Source: Theobroma cacao
Taxonomy: Eukaryota; Streptophyta; Magnoliopsida; Malvales; Malvaceae
Direction: 5' to 3'
Assembly (NCBI RefSeq): GCF_000208745.1
Contig: NC_030854.1
Span: forward strand, 37,658,059-37,722,058
Length of the DNA: 64,000 nt
The notes under the pieces: generated by a model
The model's database searches: none
The model's input: the letters and a program-made list of their open reading frames with translations, nothing else
What the model was told of the DNA's origin: nothing
Made by a program: the position numbers and the translations under genes
Shown here: positions 47,491 through 59,933 of the stretch, one piece after another
How the letters are laid out: each line of letters begins with the position of its first letter
Position numbering within the stretch: the stretch's first letter is position 1

Positions 47491-48151
47491 CTTGTTATGC
47501 ATCAATCTTTGTTTATTAAATTCTATTCTCAAAGTTTTTGTATGCTACAAAGAATTCAAGTAACCATAATTAAGTTTTGTCATTTGTTTTGGTGTTGTTA
47601 CTAGGTTGTGGTGATTTGCTATTCTTGTTTGCTGGAAATATAAAGAGGAGCCCTTTTACACCTAGTGCTAATTGTTTCATGATCTTTAAACTAATTCATA
47701 TGAGGTAATTTCCAGTATTTATTGATTTCAAATTTTATGGACCAAGTTTCAGTGTCAGTGTATTGTTTCCTCACCTCTCTATGGGATTGGATTTGCAGTT
47801 AATGCATGCAGTTAGTTCTTAAGTGAAAACTACACTAATCTCCTGAGTTTCAGAAAGCTTTTCATGTGAGTTAAATCTATAATTGGGTTGGTTGTGCCTT
47901 GTAAGTGCATTTATATCATACTTTTCTTTATGTGCCCCTTGCATTGTAATGGATATTGTCTAGTAACTACCTTCACTACGAATTTTACAAATTTTTAGAA
48001 GTGATAGTTTGCATTATGACAAGACAAATGGTCCAGGATTGCCTACCCATTAGATTCTCTTGTACAAATTATATTTTCTTCCTAAAATGTAAGTGGGAAA
48101 TGATTAATAAATTTAAGTGAATCTGTGGAAATGATTTCATGAAGTTTACAA
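47491..48151. other. Flank of the PPR fragment
   Basis: Up to about 47720 it is homologous to the 3' flank of the intact PPR gene (37692-37947). Beyond that it is unique-looking, with no gene. Confidence 0.6.
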
Positions 48152-49110
48152 AGGATACAAAGGATTTGCATGTTATGTTAACAGTATTTTTGATACAGCT
48201 AGTAAATTGCAGTAAAAAAAAAATGCTCCAAATAACTTAAAAACTGCATTGTTGTAAAGGACTGACAATTTGTTTGACAGGGTATCCAAGCACTGTACAT
48301 ATCCGTATTGCAGATTGTCATGAACATTCTCGGAATAATTTTAATCGATTCATCTGGGAGACTTGCCTGATCATTCTTTATATACATAGTTTCTTGGAAG
48401 TGGCAGGTTGGAGTTGGCCTGATGCTATTGCAACAACTCAGGAAAGAGTGCAATGGCATATTATGCTAGCAGTATATTTGTAGAAGCTGGTAAATTTAGT
48501 TCTTCTATGTTGGTTCCTATAATCATATCAGTAGGAGTGACTTTCTTGAAACCAACACAATAAAATTTTAGTGGTATTAGAAAAAGTGACAATAGAAATT
48601 CTTGTTTGCAACAGGTTTATCAGGTACCACTGGCCTTCAAGTTGCAGCTATTGTACAGGTACCTTCCTCTTCCAACTTTTAGTGAATGTCAAATTTTGCT
48701 TCCTGCATATCTGAGCCACTTCAATATATATATAGAAGTATATTTTGCAGATTCCAGTAGCTATTGTAGGTTTACTTTTGATGGATAGATCTGGCAGACG
48801 ACCGCTTCTACTGGTTAGCGTTGTAAAGAATTCAATCTAAGACAGTGAAATTGTTGAACCATAAGTTTAGACAATAGTATTCCAATTTATGCAGTTTCTC
48901 TTTCTGAAAACTTGTTTTTATATCAGGAACTCTGAAGGTCCTGACTCCCATTCTAGCAATTACCGGATTTTTGGTACTTCAGTCTAACCAAAAGATGTTT
49001 GTTTCCCCTTATATTCTTCTAACTTTGGGCAAACTATGCATATGTTGATCCACATGCAAACCCAGGTCGCTGCGACAGCTTACACAAGAGGCTTGGGAGG
49101 AATACCATGG
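48152..49110 (+). pseudogene. Mosaic ERD6-like fragment: D-like then E-like
   Basis: From 48152 to about 48362 it matches copy D from within exon 11 to exon 13, with an internal deletion of about 90 bp that fuses exon 12 to the intron before exon 13. At about 48362, inside exon 13 after tctgggagac, it switches to the copy E sequence in the intron before exon 11 and then follows E through exons 11, 12, 13, 15 and 16. Exon 11 has a small deletion, exon 14 is deleted, and the match ends in exon 16 at ataccatgg (49110). No long ORF remains. Confidence 0.82.
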
Positions 49111-50685
49111 CTTGCCCATTGTTTGCAGAAGCCTTTTGATTTGCTTCAGTTGAGATTTTTTTAAATTTAGCATTATATAGAAGACAATGTATCAGTAGTA
49201 GTGGGAGTAGTTGATCATTTTCTGAACACTGCTTGTATATATTTCCTATTGAGGAGAATATGTTGTGCCATTGTGTTATGGTTTCAGAGAGCTTTCTTCC
49301 TCTGCAACTTAGCTTTGTTTATGCGTGTGTGAGAGTGCAGCTGCATCCCTAATTTCCATCACAATTTCAGTGGATCCGAGGAAGTTCAATTTTAGTGGAT
49401 CAAAGGAAGTTCAGTGTGTTGTTTCTTCTCACATAGAAAGCCCTTTCATTGGGGCCATTAATAGGCTTGTAAAACCCAACCCCGATTTGTTTAGTCAAAA
49501 GCCCATGTCTCTTTCGTTGGGCAATTAACAACGGGAAGAAACAGTGTCCAGGCAAATGGACTGATTTGGATCAGGTCATCTCTGGTTCGGATTGTTTTGA
49601 ATTCAAGTCATTCCGGATTTGGATCGTTTCGAATTTAAATCAATTCATATTCTGGTTATGGTTAGAATATAATTGATTGTTAAATTTTACATTTTTAATA
49701 TAAAATTTGGATTCTTATCACTTTTTGAATTAAATCAGCCTTGAATTTAAATCATTTCAAGTTGGTCATCATAATTATTATCCACTCACGAACAAATGTA
49801 CCACAAAAAACAGGAATTTATCACAGGGATGACAATGTAACAGTAAAGCTGAGAAGGCAAATTGAATGAAATGCAGGTAGTCTGCTGTTCCTGAAAAGGG
49901 TTAATTCAGCCCTTCGAATTCTCTTTAACCTGAACATACCTTTGAATTATTTCTCTTATTATTATTCAATGAAGTTAATAACTTGTGCTGTTACAATGCA
50001 CTGAAAATGATGGCTTTCTATCTACTTTTGGTGGAATTCAACGTTTCAGGCTCATTAGCCAATTACATCCCATTTGAGGAATTCCTAGTCTCTCTCTCCT
50101 CTTCTATATGTACAGTTCTCTCCCTCATCTAATCTCTTTTCTTGATGAACAGTTCTCACATATAATCCAAATTCATCTTTGCTGTACCACTTTTAAGTGA
50201 AACGTGTAAGGCCATTGATACCAATATAAAAATCCAAACACAAAGAATCACTAACTAACATCTGGTATTTTCCATTTTCGAGGTTAATGATTGATTGGAT
50301 TCATGTTATAACTTTTTTACCATATTAAGATATTCATGTTATAGCTTGAACAAATCCCGGTTTTATTGGGTTTTTGAGGAGATTTAAGGAAAGATACAGA
50401 GTGATCCAGCTTGAAAAGAGATAGGAAACTGATAGGAATCGTGGAGGATTTTGTTGTAAAGATAAAGACAACAGGGTACATATTTGTCTGCATCCATATT
50501 GAATGAAAGGTTCTAACAATCCATCAATTTCAAGTGGGACCCTGAGACCAAGTTTCCTACTCTTGCCATTTCTTCTAACTGAAAATCATTTTCTTGTCCT
50601 TTTGTTCTTTACTTCCAATCTGACTGCCTTTGCTCTTTTGCTTAATCTTCAACACAGTTTTCTTGCTTGATTCTCTCTTGAAGAG
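49111..50685. other. Intergenic upstream of transporter F
   Basis: No gene. A block around 49440-49545 resembles 45350-45440 downstream of E (ggggccattaataggc against ggggccgttaataggc, then gggaagaaacagt against ggaagaaacagt), so a repeat family is shared. The 49560-49770 part is rich in ttcggat and aattcaa words, as in decayed dispersed repeats. The last 100 bp is the leader of F. Confidence 0.45.
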
Positions 50686-53600
50686 ATGAGTAGAGAAGGA
50701 ATGGAAGAAGGAGGGCTTTCTTGTTCTTTGATAGTCAAGGAAAAGCCTCAGGATGGTGTTGGTGATTGTTCTGGTGCAGGGCAGGGTGAAACTAGGATTT
50801 CTTCTTCTGCAACAACCACGGTTGTTCTCAGCACCTTTGTTGCTGTCTGTGGATCTTATGTGTTTGGGACTGCTGTCAGTATATTCTTTTCACCAATAAA
50901 ATGTTCTGATTTACCTTATAACATGCAAAGTAAATCCTGCTTGACAACTTAGACTAGAATTGCATCTGCAAATCTAGTTTTCTAATTGACCTATGGTAAT
51001 GTTGTCATTTCTCTTACAAAAAAAAGAACTAAAATTCCCGGATTGTTTTCCAGATTGGATATTCATCACCTGCTCAGACAGGAATCGTAGATGACCTGGG
51101 TCTTTCTGTAGCACAGGTAAAGCATAAATAGAACTGTTTCGTTTGTGGCAGTTGCTCTTTAAGTTTGCGGGTGAAACAGCATCATTTTTTCAGTATTTAT
51201 GGCCTTAAAATTTTGTTTCCTCATGCCTGGTGCCAACTTCTGGAACCAAGCAGCAGGATCATGATTGGTCAAATGTACAACATGCCATGAATCATCAAGT
51301 GACATGTTTTTTTCATGGATTTTGTACTTATTTCAACTGAATGACCTAGCATAATCTAGATTTATCCTGAAGACTATGTGAATTGGACATTAGAACTAAT
51401 TCTCTTTTCAAATGAAAACTTGATATGCAATAGAATTAATCTGAACATGGCATCCATCAGACTGGTTCCTATTTATCTCAGACATTTCTGTTTGATTTTT
51501 CTCTTTTCCTGCTTTGATCATTGCAGTATTCTCTTTTCGGTTCGATATTGACAATTGGAGCAATGATAGGTGCAGTGATGAGCGGGAGAATAGCGGATTA
51601 CATTGGTCGAAAATGTGTAAGGTTTTCAAGAACCTTTACTTTCTCCATATGTTTACTTCTAATAATCTCAAATAGGTTTTCATGTTTCTGACTTCCCTCA
51701 ATGTTGGTTAATCTTTCGAGGCAGACAATGGGTTTCTCCGAGGTATTCTGCATAGTAGGATGGCTTGCGATACTATTCTCAAAGGTGTTGATGATATTGG
51801 ATTCTAGCAGCATAAAATTTTTTCCTTCTGCATTGTTGCTAACATTCTTTTTAGACAAAACAGTAGTGCTAAACATCATCTACTTGTCAAAAAGGCTGCT
51901 TGGTGGCTTGACCTAGGACGGCTGCTGGTTGGATATGGGATGGGCCTCCTTTCATTCGTGGTAAGTTTTTGAACAGATTGCAATTGTATGTACTTGAGCA
52001 GCCATTCACATGTTTAAACGAAAACTATATTTTTGTTGTTACTCTAAATTGTATGTTGCTAAACATGAGTGCATACACCCCGTTTATACTCTTGTGTCGC
52101 AGCTTTGCTACTACATTCCTGCCTTGAGCAGTTTGTTAATGAATCCATTTTACTTGGCTGAGCAAACAAATATTTGTTCTTATTCACTCTAGGTTCCTGT
52201 GTATATTGCTGAAGTTACACCTAAGAACATTCGAGGAGGATTTACATCAGTCCATCAGGTAAAATGCTGAAGCATCAGGAGTTGAATTCAATATGTTCTT
52301 TGTGCTTTGATGTACCTAATGGAAATGGATTCTGCAGCTGATGATCTGTTGTGGTGTGTCAATAACGTATCTCATAGGCGCTTTTGCCTCCTGGCGGACT
52401 TTGGCTCTGATCGGTAATTGTCAGATTTTTTGGGGTGTTACATCTGTATACAAAAAGGATTTCTCTAACAGTGCCTCTCTACGATCTGATTTCAGGAACA
52501 ATTCCATGTCTTATGCAGCTTCTGGGCCTCTTCTTCATCCCTGAGTCGCCTAGATGGCTGGTAAACTTCTGTGCTTTAGGAAAATGCTTAATATGGTACT
52601 CATATTAGAGAATTATGTGGTATTTATTTGGTCATGTGACACATTTTGATTGACCCGTTGACACATCATTAAATTTTTTTAACTGAATTAGACTTTGAGG
52701 TACATTGATACATGGAATAAAAGTTTAGTATCACATTAAACATTTTTTTAGAATAAGTACTATATTAGACATTTTTCTAAAATACAAGACTAAGTGACCT
52801 TATTGCTTTAGGAAAATGATATAAAAACTCAGAAATATGTTGTGCATTCTATTAAATGATTACTTCTTCTGAATGATGCCTCAAAGTAAATCCAAGCATT
52901 CATTAACACTGAAGTAGTGAATACAACTATCTTGCAGGCAAAGATAGGCAAATGGAAAGAGTGTGAGGCTGCCCTACAGCGCTTAAGGGGGGACAATGCA
53001 GATATTTCTGATGAAGCAAGTGAGATTAGAGTAAGTCATTAACTTTTAGGTGCATGCAAGTTTCAGTTTCAGTTCTTTGGATTTTCAGAACCTCCAGGGC
53101 TCTGCCCCATACCTGAATGTTTTGACTTGAAACACGAAAGAAACGGTTTGTTTTTGCAGGATTACACAGAACAACTTCAACAGCTTTCTGAAGCTAGCAT
53201 TTTTGACTTGTTCCAGAGGAAATATGCTTGGTCTCTCATGGTAAGAATGGAAAGTCAATCCTGGGTGTGCCATTGTTAGTTGTCATGAATTGTTCTTTTA
53301 ATGCATAACTGAACTGGTTAAGGTTGGAGTTGGCCTGATGGTTCTTCAACAATTTGGAGGAGTGAATGGAATTGCATTTTATGCTAGTGCTATTTTTATA
53401 TCGGCTGGTATGTGAAATCACTTACGCTACAAAACAATTTAGAAGAGAAAAAGAGGAAGTCCATAGATGACAAATACTTTATCTTTAATCCTTTTATGAC
53501 AGGATTCTCTGGTAGTGTTGGAATGATAGCAATGGTTGTTGTTCAGGTCAGTGACTTGGATTATGAATCAGTGTTTAAATTTTGATTAATGATTTTCTTG

Positions 53601-54688
53601 ATGATTTTGAAATAATCTTCTACAGATTCCATTGACAGCATTGGCAGTAGTATTGATGGATAAATCCGGAAGAAGACCACTTCTATTGGTAGCAAAGCCT
53701 GGAGAAACTCTTCAAAAAATTTTGATCTATTTGGATGTAGAAATGTTCCTTCCTGCTGAAATCTATTAATTTCTACAGGTATCTGCAGCTGGAACATGTT
53801 TGGGTTGCTTCCTGGTTGGGTTGTCATTTTTCTTGCAGGTTCAAAGAAGAAACTTACTGATCTCAAATTTCAAAATGTTTTGTGTGTTATATATCCTTTC
53901 TTGAAATATCAAACTCATCACATGCAGGACCTTCAACAATGGAAGGAGGGCACTCCTATTTTATCACTTGTTGGTGTACTGGTAAAGCCAAATCAGTTTG
54001 TTAGGCACTTGCTCTTTTCATTTTGACATATATGGAATTACCTCAAACTTCAGCCCCATCACCTCCCAACCATCCCCTTCTTAGCTGCTCTTTTTCTAGT
54101 TTTCTTTTCATGAGTGAGATAATCTCTATGTTGATATGTTTGTCGCTACAAAAATGTAGGTGTACACAGGATCATTTTCGTTAGGTATGGGAGGAATACC
54201 TTGGGTTATAATGTCTGAGGTAGGCTTGCCCTGCTTGTGTGAAACTCTGCAGCCTTCAATATCCATATGAATTGGTTGCCAAACATGAAAGAAAGAAAAG
54301 AACTTTAAGCTTTACTAAAAAGAAGAATTCCTATTTCAGATATTTCCCATAAACATGAAGGGTTCAGCTGGAAGCCTCGTGACATTGGTTAGCTGGTTAG
54401 GTTCTTGGATTATTTCCTTTGCATTTAACTTCCTCTTGAAATGGAGCTCAGCAGGTAAAAAGGGTTGCATCTGATTTTGTCCCTCTCTTCAATACAACAA
54501 ATCCTGTCATATTTTTAACCCTTTTCCTTCTTGTGCTGTGTTCTTTCCTCCTTCCAGGAACATTCTTCATATTTGCTAGCATATGTGGGTTAACTGTTCT
54601 GTTTGTAGCAAAGCTGGTACCAGAGACCAAGGGACGCACACTAGAAGAAATACAAGCATCAATAAATCCAGTTTCCTTGGAAAGATAA
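50686..54688 (+). CDS. ERD6-like: ERD6-like sugar transporter F, intact
   Basis: Eighteen exons: 50686-50874, 51054-51116, 51527-51616, 51725-51784, 51895-51960, 52193-52258, 52338-52413, 52496-52560, 52938-53030, 53160-53240, 53323-53407, 53503-53546, 53626-53688, 53779-53838, 53928-53981, 54160-54219, 54340-54454, 54558-54688. They join to 486 residues with no stop. It is the most family-typical copy: IGRK in the loop 2-3 motif (GRK 111-113), [18 protein letters not shown] at 219-225, QQFGGVNGI in exon 11, [29 protein letters not shown] and PETKGR at 465-470. The QQFGG and GIPW motifs line the hexose path in the family. Twelve spans; probably a proton-independent or proton-coupled monosaccharide carrier of tonoplast or plasma membrane, which sequence does not decide. 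Exon 1 uses a gtcagt donor. Confidence 0.92.
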
Positions 54689-56474
54689 CTATGGCTTCTC
54701 CATTATGTCATTAATCAATCAGTCACTGAGCAATTCATGTACAATTTAAAAGTTCTAAAATCAATGCCTGACCAGAAACTTATGCTACCAATGCCATGTT
54801 TGAATTCATGAATTGATGGTTACTTGCAGTCTTGCATAATGAATTATCTCAGTGAAGATTTTATGCCATATTTTGGTTGGGTACAAGGAAAAGTGGCATT
54901 ATTGGAATTCGGAAATGTAGTTTCTCATTAAGAATTTGATGAATGCCAAGACAAAAATAGGATAACTAAAAAATTATTGGACCTAAAAGGGATGGAGGCC
55001 CACGGCATAATAGAAGATAATCTTAAAGGGAAATTAAGAATCCCTTGGTTGAAAGGGTCCATGGTCATAACACTTATTTGTTGAAATGCTTGATTTTTTG
55101 GTATGTAACAACCCTGTCCTGGATTTTTTTCCATTTTCATGCTGTGTTTGTTTCCCAAGAAAGATATGTATTAATGTATAACAGGGAAGGACATTTGAGG
55201 CAGTCCTCTGTTTAGCAGCAGAGAAGATTTTTATAAACAATTCCAGGTTTATTGTGGCAGTTCAATTTATAGTGCAGCAAACTGAACACTGATACTGACA
55301 GAGAATGGTGAACACCAAGCATGAAAAGATGGTTATTGAGCCATGCATTTTCTATTCTAAGACATAATTCAGGATGCAGAAACAACTGGAAAAATTAAGG
55401 AAAATGTGCGAGTCATATTTCAGAATTTGAATCCTTTTAAGTTTGACATATCTCCATCAACGTGATTTTGTTGATGAGAACATGCATTGATGATTTGTTT
55501 TCCATTTCACCTGATTATTGGATCCGATTCTTCTCCTTTAGCAGTCTTTTCGGTTTCCAATTGAAAACCAAGGGAATAGAGTTCTATTCCTTCTTGTTCA
55601 TGAAAATGGGGGAATAAAGTTAGATCTTTTGAGCGGCCACAATCCTTGGTGATAACTCAGAATCAATAACTTGTTGGCCACTGTTGAACAGACATGGAAG
55701 CAGCTTCAAATAATTGCAGACTATGATCAAGAAACTATCAGGGAATGGAACTTATGATCATCTGGAATTATCAAGCTAGATGTTGGTTTTCTATTGCCAG
55801 GAAGGTACTCTTATCAAATTTCATGTTTGGTATGAATCGTTGAGTAGCCTACTAAATGACCCCTTTCTGTTGACTGGAAACAGAAATGCATTTAAGGGGC
55901 AAATACTGAGATATGGGAAGGTTTCTGTTCTTATCAAGTTACTATATATCTCACAAAACATAGGATTCAGGGCTACTCTCCCTTGTAGTGTTCTTCTAGC
56001 TGTTTGGCTGGGCATCCCACCCCTCCTCCTCAAGAAAAGAAAAAGAACTTATTTCAAAGGTGAAACAGTATTTTATTCCCTCCTTGTTAACTGGTGGTCG
56101 GAATTAATTTTGCAACCAATAAAGCTAGTAAACTTGAGTGATTTCAAGGAACCGAATGGGGTCTGTCACACCTTTCTTCTGTTAAATCAAAGTATCTAGT
56201 ACTCTCCAACACGAAAATTCAGCAACACCAAGAATACCTTGCTTTTCAGTTTGATTCTCTCAAGCAATATGAAGTTGAAAATTGGAATAAGCACATGTCA
56301 GTTGATGATGTTGCTTATTGCAAATGAATTAGGTCACTAGAAAGAATCCTCACGCTTTATTTTTTATGCCCAACCAAACTCTTTCACAGGCCTAATTCCC
56401 TTTATAAATAAAACCCACCTCCCATTATATCATATCCCACAAAAACAAGCAAATTAACAACAAAAGCTCTCTCC
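54689..56474. other. Intergenic between transporter F and DMP
   Basis: Shares blocks with 45600-46540 after transporter E, including the empty site of the retroposed insertion at about 55185-55209 and tgttgactggaaacagaaatg at 55868-55888. About 600 bp (55225-55825) has no counterpart after E, so either an insertion here or a deletion there. No gene. Confidence 0.6.
56403..56410 (+). promoter_or_regulatory. TATA box of the DMP gene
   Basis: TATAAATA lies 65-72 bp before the ATG and is followed by an A/C-rich leader without another ATG. The distance suits a short leader of about 40 bp. The truncated paralogue has TACAAATA at the same place. Confidence 0.55.
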
Positions 56475-57140
56475 ATGGTATTACCCAAAGTTAATCTTGC
56501 ACAATCTGCCCACAAGGCCCTGCCAGGCTCGGCCAACCTAGCAAACCTGCTTCCAACAGGCACCGTCTTCGCCTTCCAAGCCATTGTACCTTCCTTCTCC
56601 AACAATGGAAGATGCGAAGCGGCTCACAAGTACATGACCTTGGGTGTCATCATACTGTGTTCCCTTGCTTGCTTCTTATCTTCCTTCACTGACAGCTTCG
56701 TGGGCGAAGATGGCAAGCTTTACTACGGTATTGCCACTTACAATGGACTTTACGTTTTCAACGATGATAACGATGATGCTCTCGACTTGGAGAAAGATTC
56801 CGCCAACGAAATGTTGAAGAAGTACAGACTCACTGCCAAAGACTTCGTTCATGCCTGTTGCTCCTTGACTTTGTTCTTAGTCATCGCATGCAGCAGCTTC
56901 GACGTTCAACGTTGTTACTTTCCTAATCCGGGGCCTAACGGTGATGCACTGATGACAAACTTGCCATTAGCAGCTGGGATTTTGGCTAGTGGGTTGTTCA
57001 TGCTTTTCCCAACCAAACGAAGAGGGATTGGGTACGCTGACAGGCTTGAATCTGACCATGGCGATAAAAAGGAAGAGAAAGAGTCCCTGAAGAAAGGTGA
57101 CAAGGAGCTACTGCCTCGCAGCAAAACTACACCTAACTAA
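56475..57140 (+). CDS. DMP: DMP (DUF679) membrane protein
   Basis: Intronless, 221 residues, the usual size and structure for the DMP family. A hydrophilic N-terminus precedes KALPGSANLANLLPTGTVF. Four predicted membrane spans lie at about 22-40, 52-72, 124-142 and 163-180. The family motif SFTDSFVGEDGKLYYGIATYNG lies between spans 2 and 3 (residues about 69-91), YRLTAKDFVHACCS starts span 3, and NLPLAAGILASG and RRGIGYAD are near the end. The C-terminus is charged and Lys-rich. DMPs sit in ER, tonoplast or plasma membranes; members act in senescence and membrane remodelling, and one subgroup in gamete fusion. The tail and spacing do not let me assign it to the gamete subgroup. A truncated copy lies at 46543. 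Confidence 0.93.
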   Translation: MVLPKVNLAQSAHKALPGSANLANLLPTGTVFAFQAIVPSFSNNGRCEAAHKYMTLGVIILCSLACFLSSFTDSFVGEDGKLYYGIATYNGLYVFNDDNDDALDLEKDSANEMLKKYRLTAKDFVHACCSLTLFLVIACSSFDVQRCYFPNPGPNGDALMTNLPLAAGILASGLFMLFPTKRRGIGYADRLESDHGDKKEEKESLKKGDKELLPRSKTTPN

Positions 57141-58462
57141 TTAATATATGATTCATACTTAAAGGTTGCTTGGGTTTGATCAGCTCAGATAATTCAGTAA
57201 GAATCGATGGACAATAAGTTGAACTTAATTGCCTAATATTCTCTTCTCCTCACGTGTGAATTGTAATTAATTATGAACAGATTCTGATGAAAAGCAATAC
57301 TATTTCATAGCTAGGGTTTGAAGGGAAATGATTAAAAGATTAGTTTGGTACTTTCATGAATTGGAAAAGGAAAACTCTATTTATTCGTAAAATATTTTAT
57401 ATTTGAAATAAATTTTTCCTCTTGTAAATAAGTATAAGTCTTCAAAATATTTTTTGAAAATATTTAACATCAAAACAAGCAAACCCTAAACTATTAAAAT
57501 TAGTTAATCCAAGTCCAGGCAGGTTTGAACTTATCAAGCTTTTCTTTTTTTAAAGTCAAGTCTAAGTCTAATTCATTCGAGTCATTAATTATTATTTTTA
57601 AATATATTATAAAGTTGATATTAAATAAATTTATTAATCAAATAAATTAAATAAATCGATCAAGCTCAAGCACAAAAACCTATATCTAAACTCAACTTGT
57701 GACAAGCTGAGCTCGTAGGTCTAAATAGATTGCTCGACACATGCGAGTTTGGGTAGGTTACTCAACTCGTAGACACTTCTAATTTACGATATGCAATCAA
57801 ATTAGAATAAATTTCATCCATAATGGAAAAGAAGAGAATTTTTTTTTAAAAAAGTGGATCTCAAATTAAAATGCTAATTGGAGAATTGAGCTTGTTGCCG
57901 AACGTGATCGTTCAAAGGGAATCACGTTCTCACTCACAAAGAACGATTTTGCTGCCCACCATTACCAATAGACAATATCCAATAATTATTAGAATAATAA
58001 TCTTTAATAAATATATATTTGTCGTCACATGTTTTTTTATATGAATACTTGTTTTTTATTTATTTTTAAATAATCATGCATAAATATAAATATTAATTTT
58101 TTAAAAATTTATCATGAAAATTTAGATATTTTCATCTCATTTAATGATCACGATTGCTTCTTAATTTAAATTCCAATCTTATCTTATATTATATTATTAC
58201 ATATAATTATAAACATATTTATATATCTTTCTATTCGTCAATTAAAAATTCTTTTAACTTCTGTATTTTTTTTATATATATTACAAATAACGTAAACAAT
58301 AAACTAGTATTGTATTTTATATTTGGATCATAAGGCCATTAACTAGAACAAATTAAAGAGTGGGAATTAATTTTCTTCCAAACCCAACAAAATTTGATTA
58401 ATTATGGCCAAATTGAGGGCAAAAAAGAAAAATGGCATGGGGTTTTTCCATAAATTCTTTCT

Positions 58463-58464
58463 CT

Positions 58465-58505
<41 letters not shown>

Positions 58506-58577
58506 TAGTTGAAAAATGAGAGATAAAGACCAGTCAAATCTCTCTGAAATAAAGGGTTTTTGCATATCCCCTTGNCT

Positions 58578-58619
<42 letters not shown>

Positions 58620-58688
58620 TAGTTGAAAAATGAGAGATAAAGACCAGTCAAATCTCTCTGAAATAAAGGGTTTTTGCATATCCCCTTG
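58463..58688. repeat. Two near-identical 112-113-bp units separated by a single N
   Basis: Units 58463-58574 and 58576-58688 both read cttac, (TA)n, then attataattagttgaaaaat and on to catatccccttg, identical outside the TA tract. The only ambiguous base of the window (N at 58575) lies exactly between them. This looks like an unresolved overlap of two contig ends rather than a biological duplication. Confidence 0.85.
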
Positions 58689-59903
58689 GCCTCACAGTGA
58701 GATTGGGGAATCATAAAATATGTGTCTTATTTAGTTCAAAATTAGATAAATAAATTTTAAAGTTAGTCTACAAAGAAATAGTCCTTTATCCCCTCTTACT
58801 CTTTCAATATTTTTCCTCTTCAAGAATATGGGAATTAACTTTTAAATCCCATAATACAACCACACAAAACTAAATATAACAAATTCTTTTTTTTCTATAA
58901 TATTCTTTATGACATTGTTCTAATTGGAAAAGAATATATACATACTATAGTAGTTTTTGTTTTCACATAATATTTAAAAAAAATTAAATTATTTAGAAAA
59001 TTTTAAATAATATTCTTTTATAATATTTAACTAAGTCATATTTTTATTTTGAGTCAAAATAAAACTTTATAACTAATTATTAACTTAATTAAAATATCAC
59101 TTATCATTATATATCATGTGAAACTAATGTGACATCATGACATGCTGTAACAAATAATGATATAGCATAATAACATGGTCATGTAATATATTTTACCTTC
59201 TACATTAAAGTCACATGAATGTAAAATGACAAGTGATAATTTGATTAATTGTAATTAATCATAAGAGTTATTATCCAGAATAAAATATAAGTTTTAATTG
59301 AACGTAATAAAAAAATAAAAACTTATTTGTAAATTTTTAAGAACTTATTCAAGAATTATTTCTCTTTGTTTTTATTTGAAATGGAATTGAAGAGAGATAA
59401 AAGGATATGTCAGTATATAGTAAACTAAATTTGAATTTGATAGCCATCACAAAACTTTTTTCTAACGTGCATGAAAAAGACTTTACTTTGACCTATATAT
59501 CTAAAAATTTAATTTTTGATACTGAAAATAAATACTACGGAAAGAGAAATTTTGTATTTTGAATAATAAATATCATAAGAAATCAATGGTATATATAATT
59601 TTTAATAATTATAAAAAATTAAGTTAATACTATCATAATCGTTGCAAAATTAATTTAATTTATAATCCACACAATTTCAATAATTATATTATCAGGCAAA
59701 AATGGGAGATATAGAAAGGGACTTGGAAAAGGAGAGACGGCCAAATAATTATCCAAGTGTATTTGCTTTTCCCATGCGCATGCCTAGTCGCCTTCCACAT
59801 GGTCAACGTCTCCCTCTAAGATAAGATGTGGGTGGTGCTCTGCTCTCTCCTCTTACTGAAGATAAAGAGGGTGCCTCCCCTTGACCAAAACTTTATTGTA
59901 TGT

Positions 59904-59933
59904 AGAAGAAGAAGAAGAAGAAGAAGAAGAAGA
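59904..59933 (+). repeat. GAA microsatellite
   Basis: About ten GAA units (gaagaagaag...). A pure trinucleotide run in a 5'-leader-like context upstream of a short ATG frame. Confidence 0.9.

Noticed and set aside
58464..58679. Minus-strand open frame with Ile-Tyr repeats across the N
   Set aside because: Translation of two TA microsatellites plus a duplicated unit; no start context or homology.
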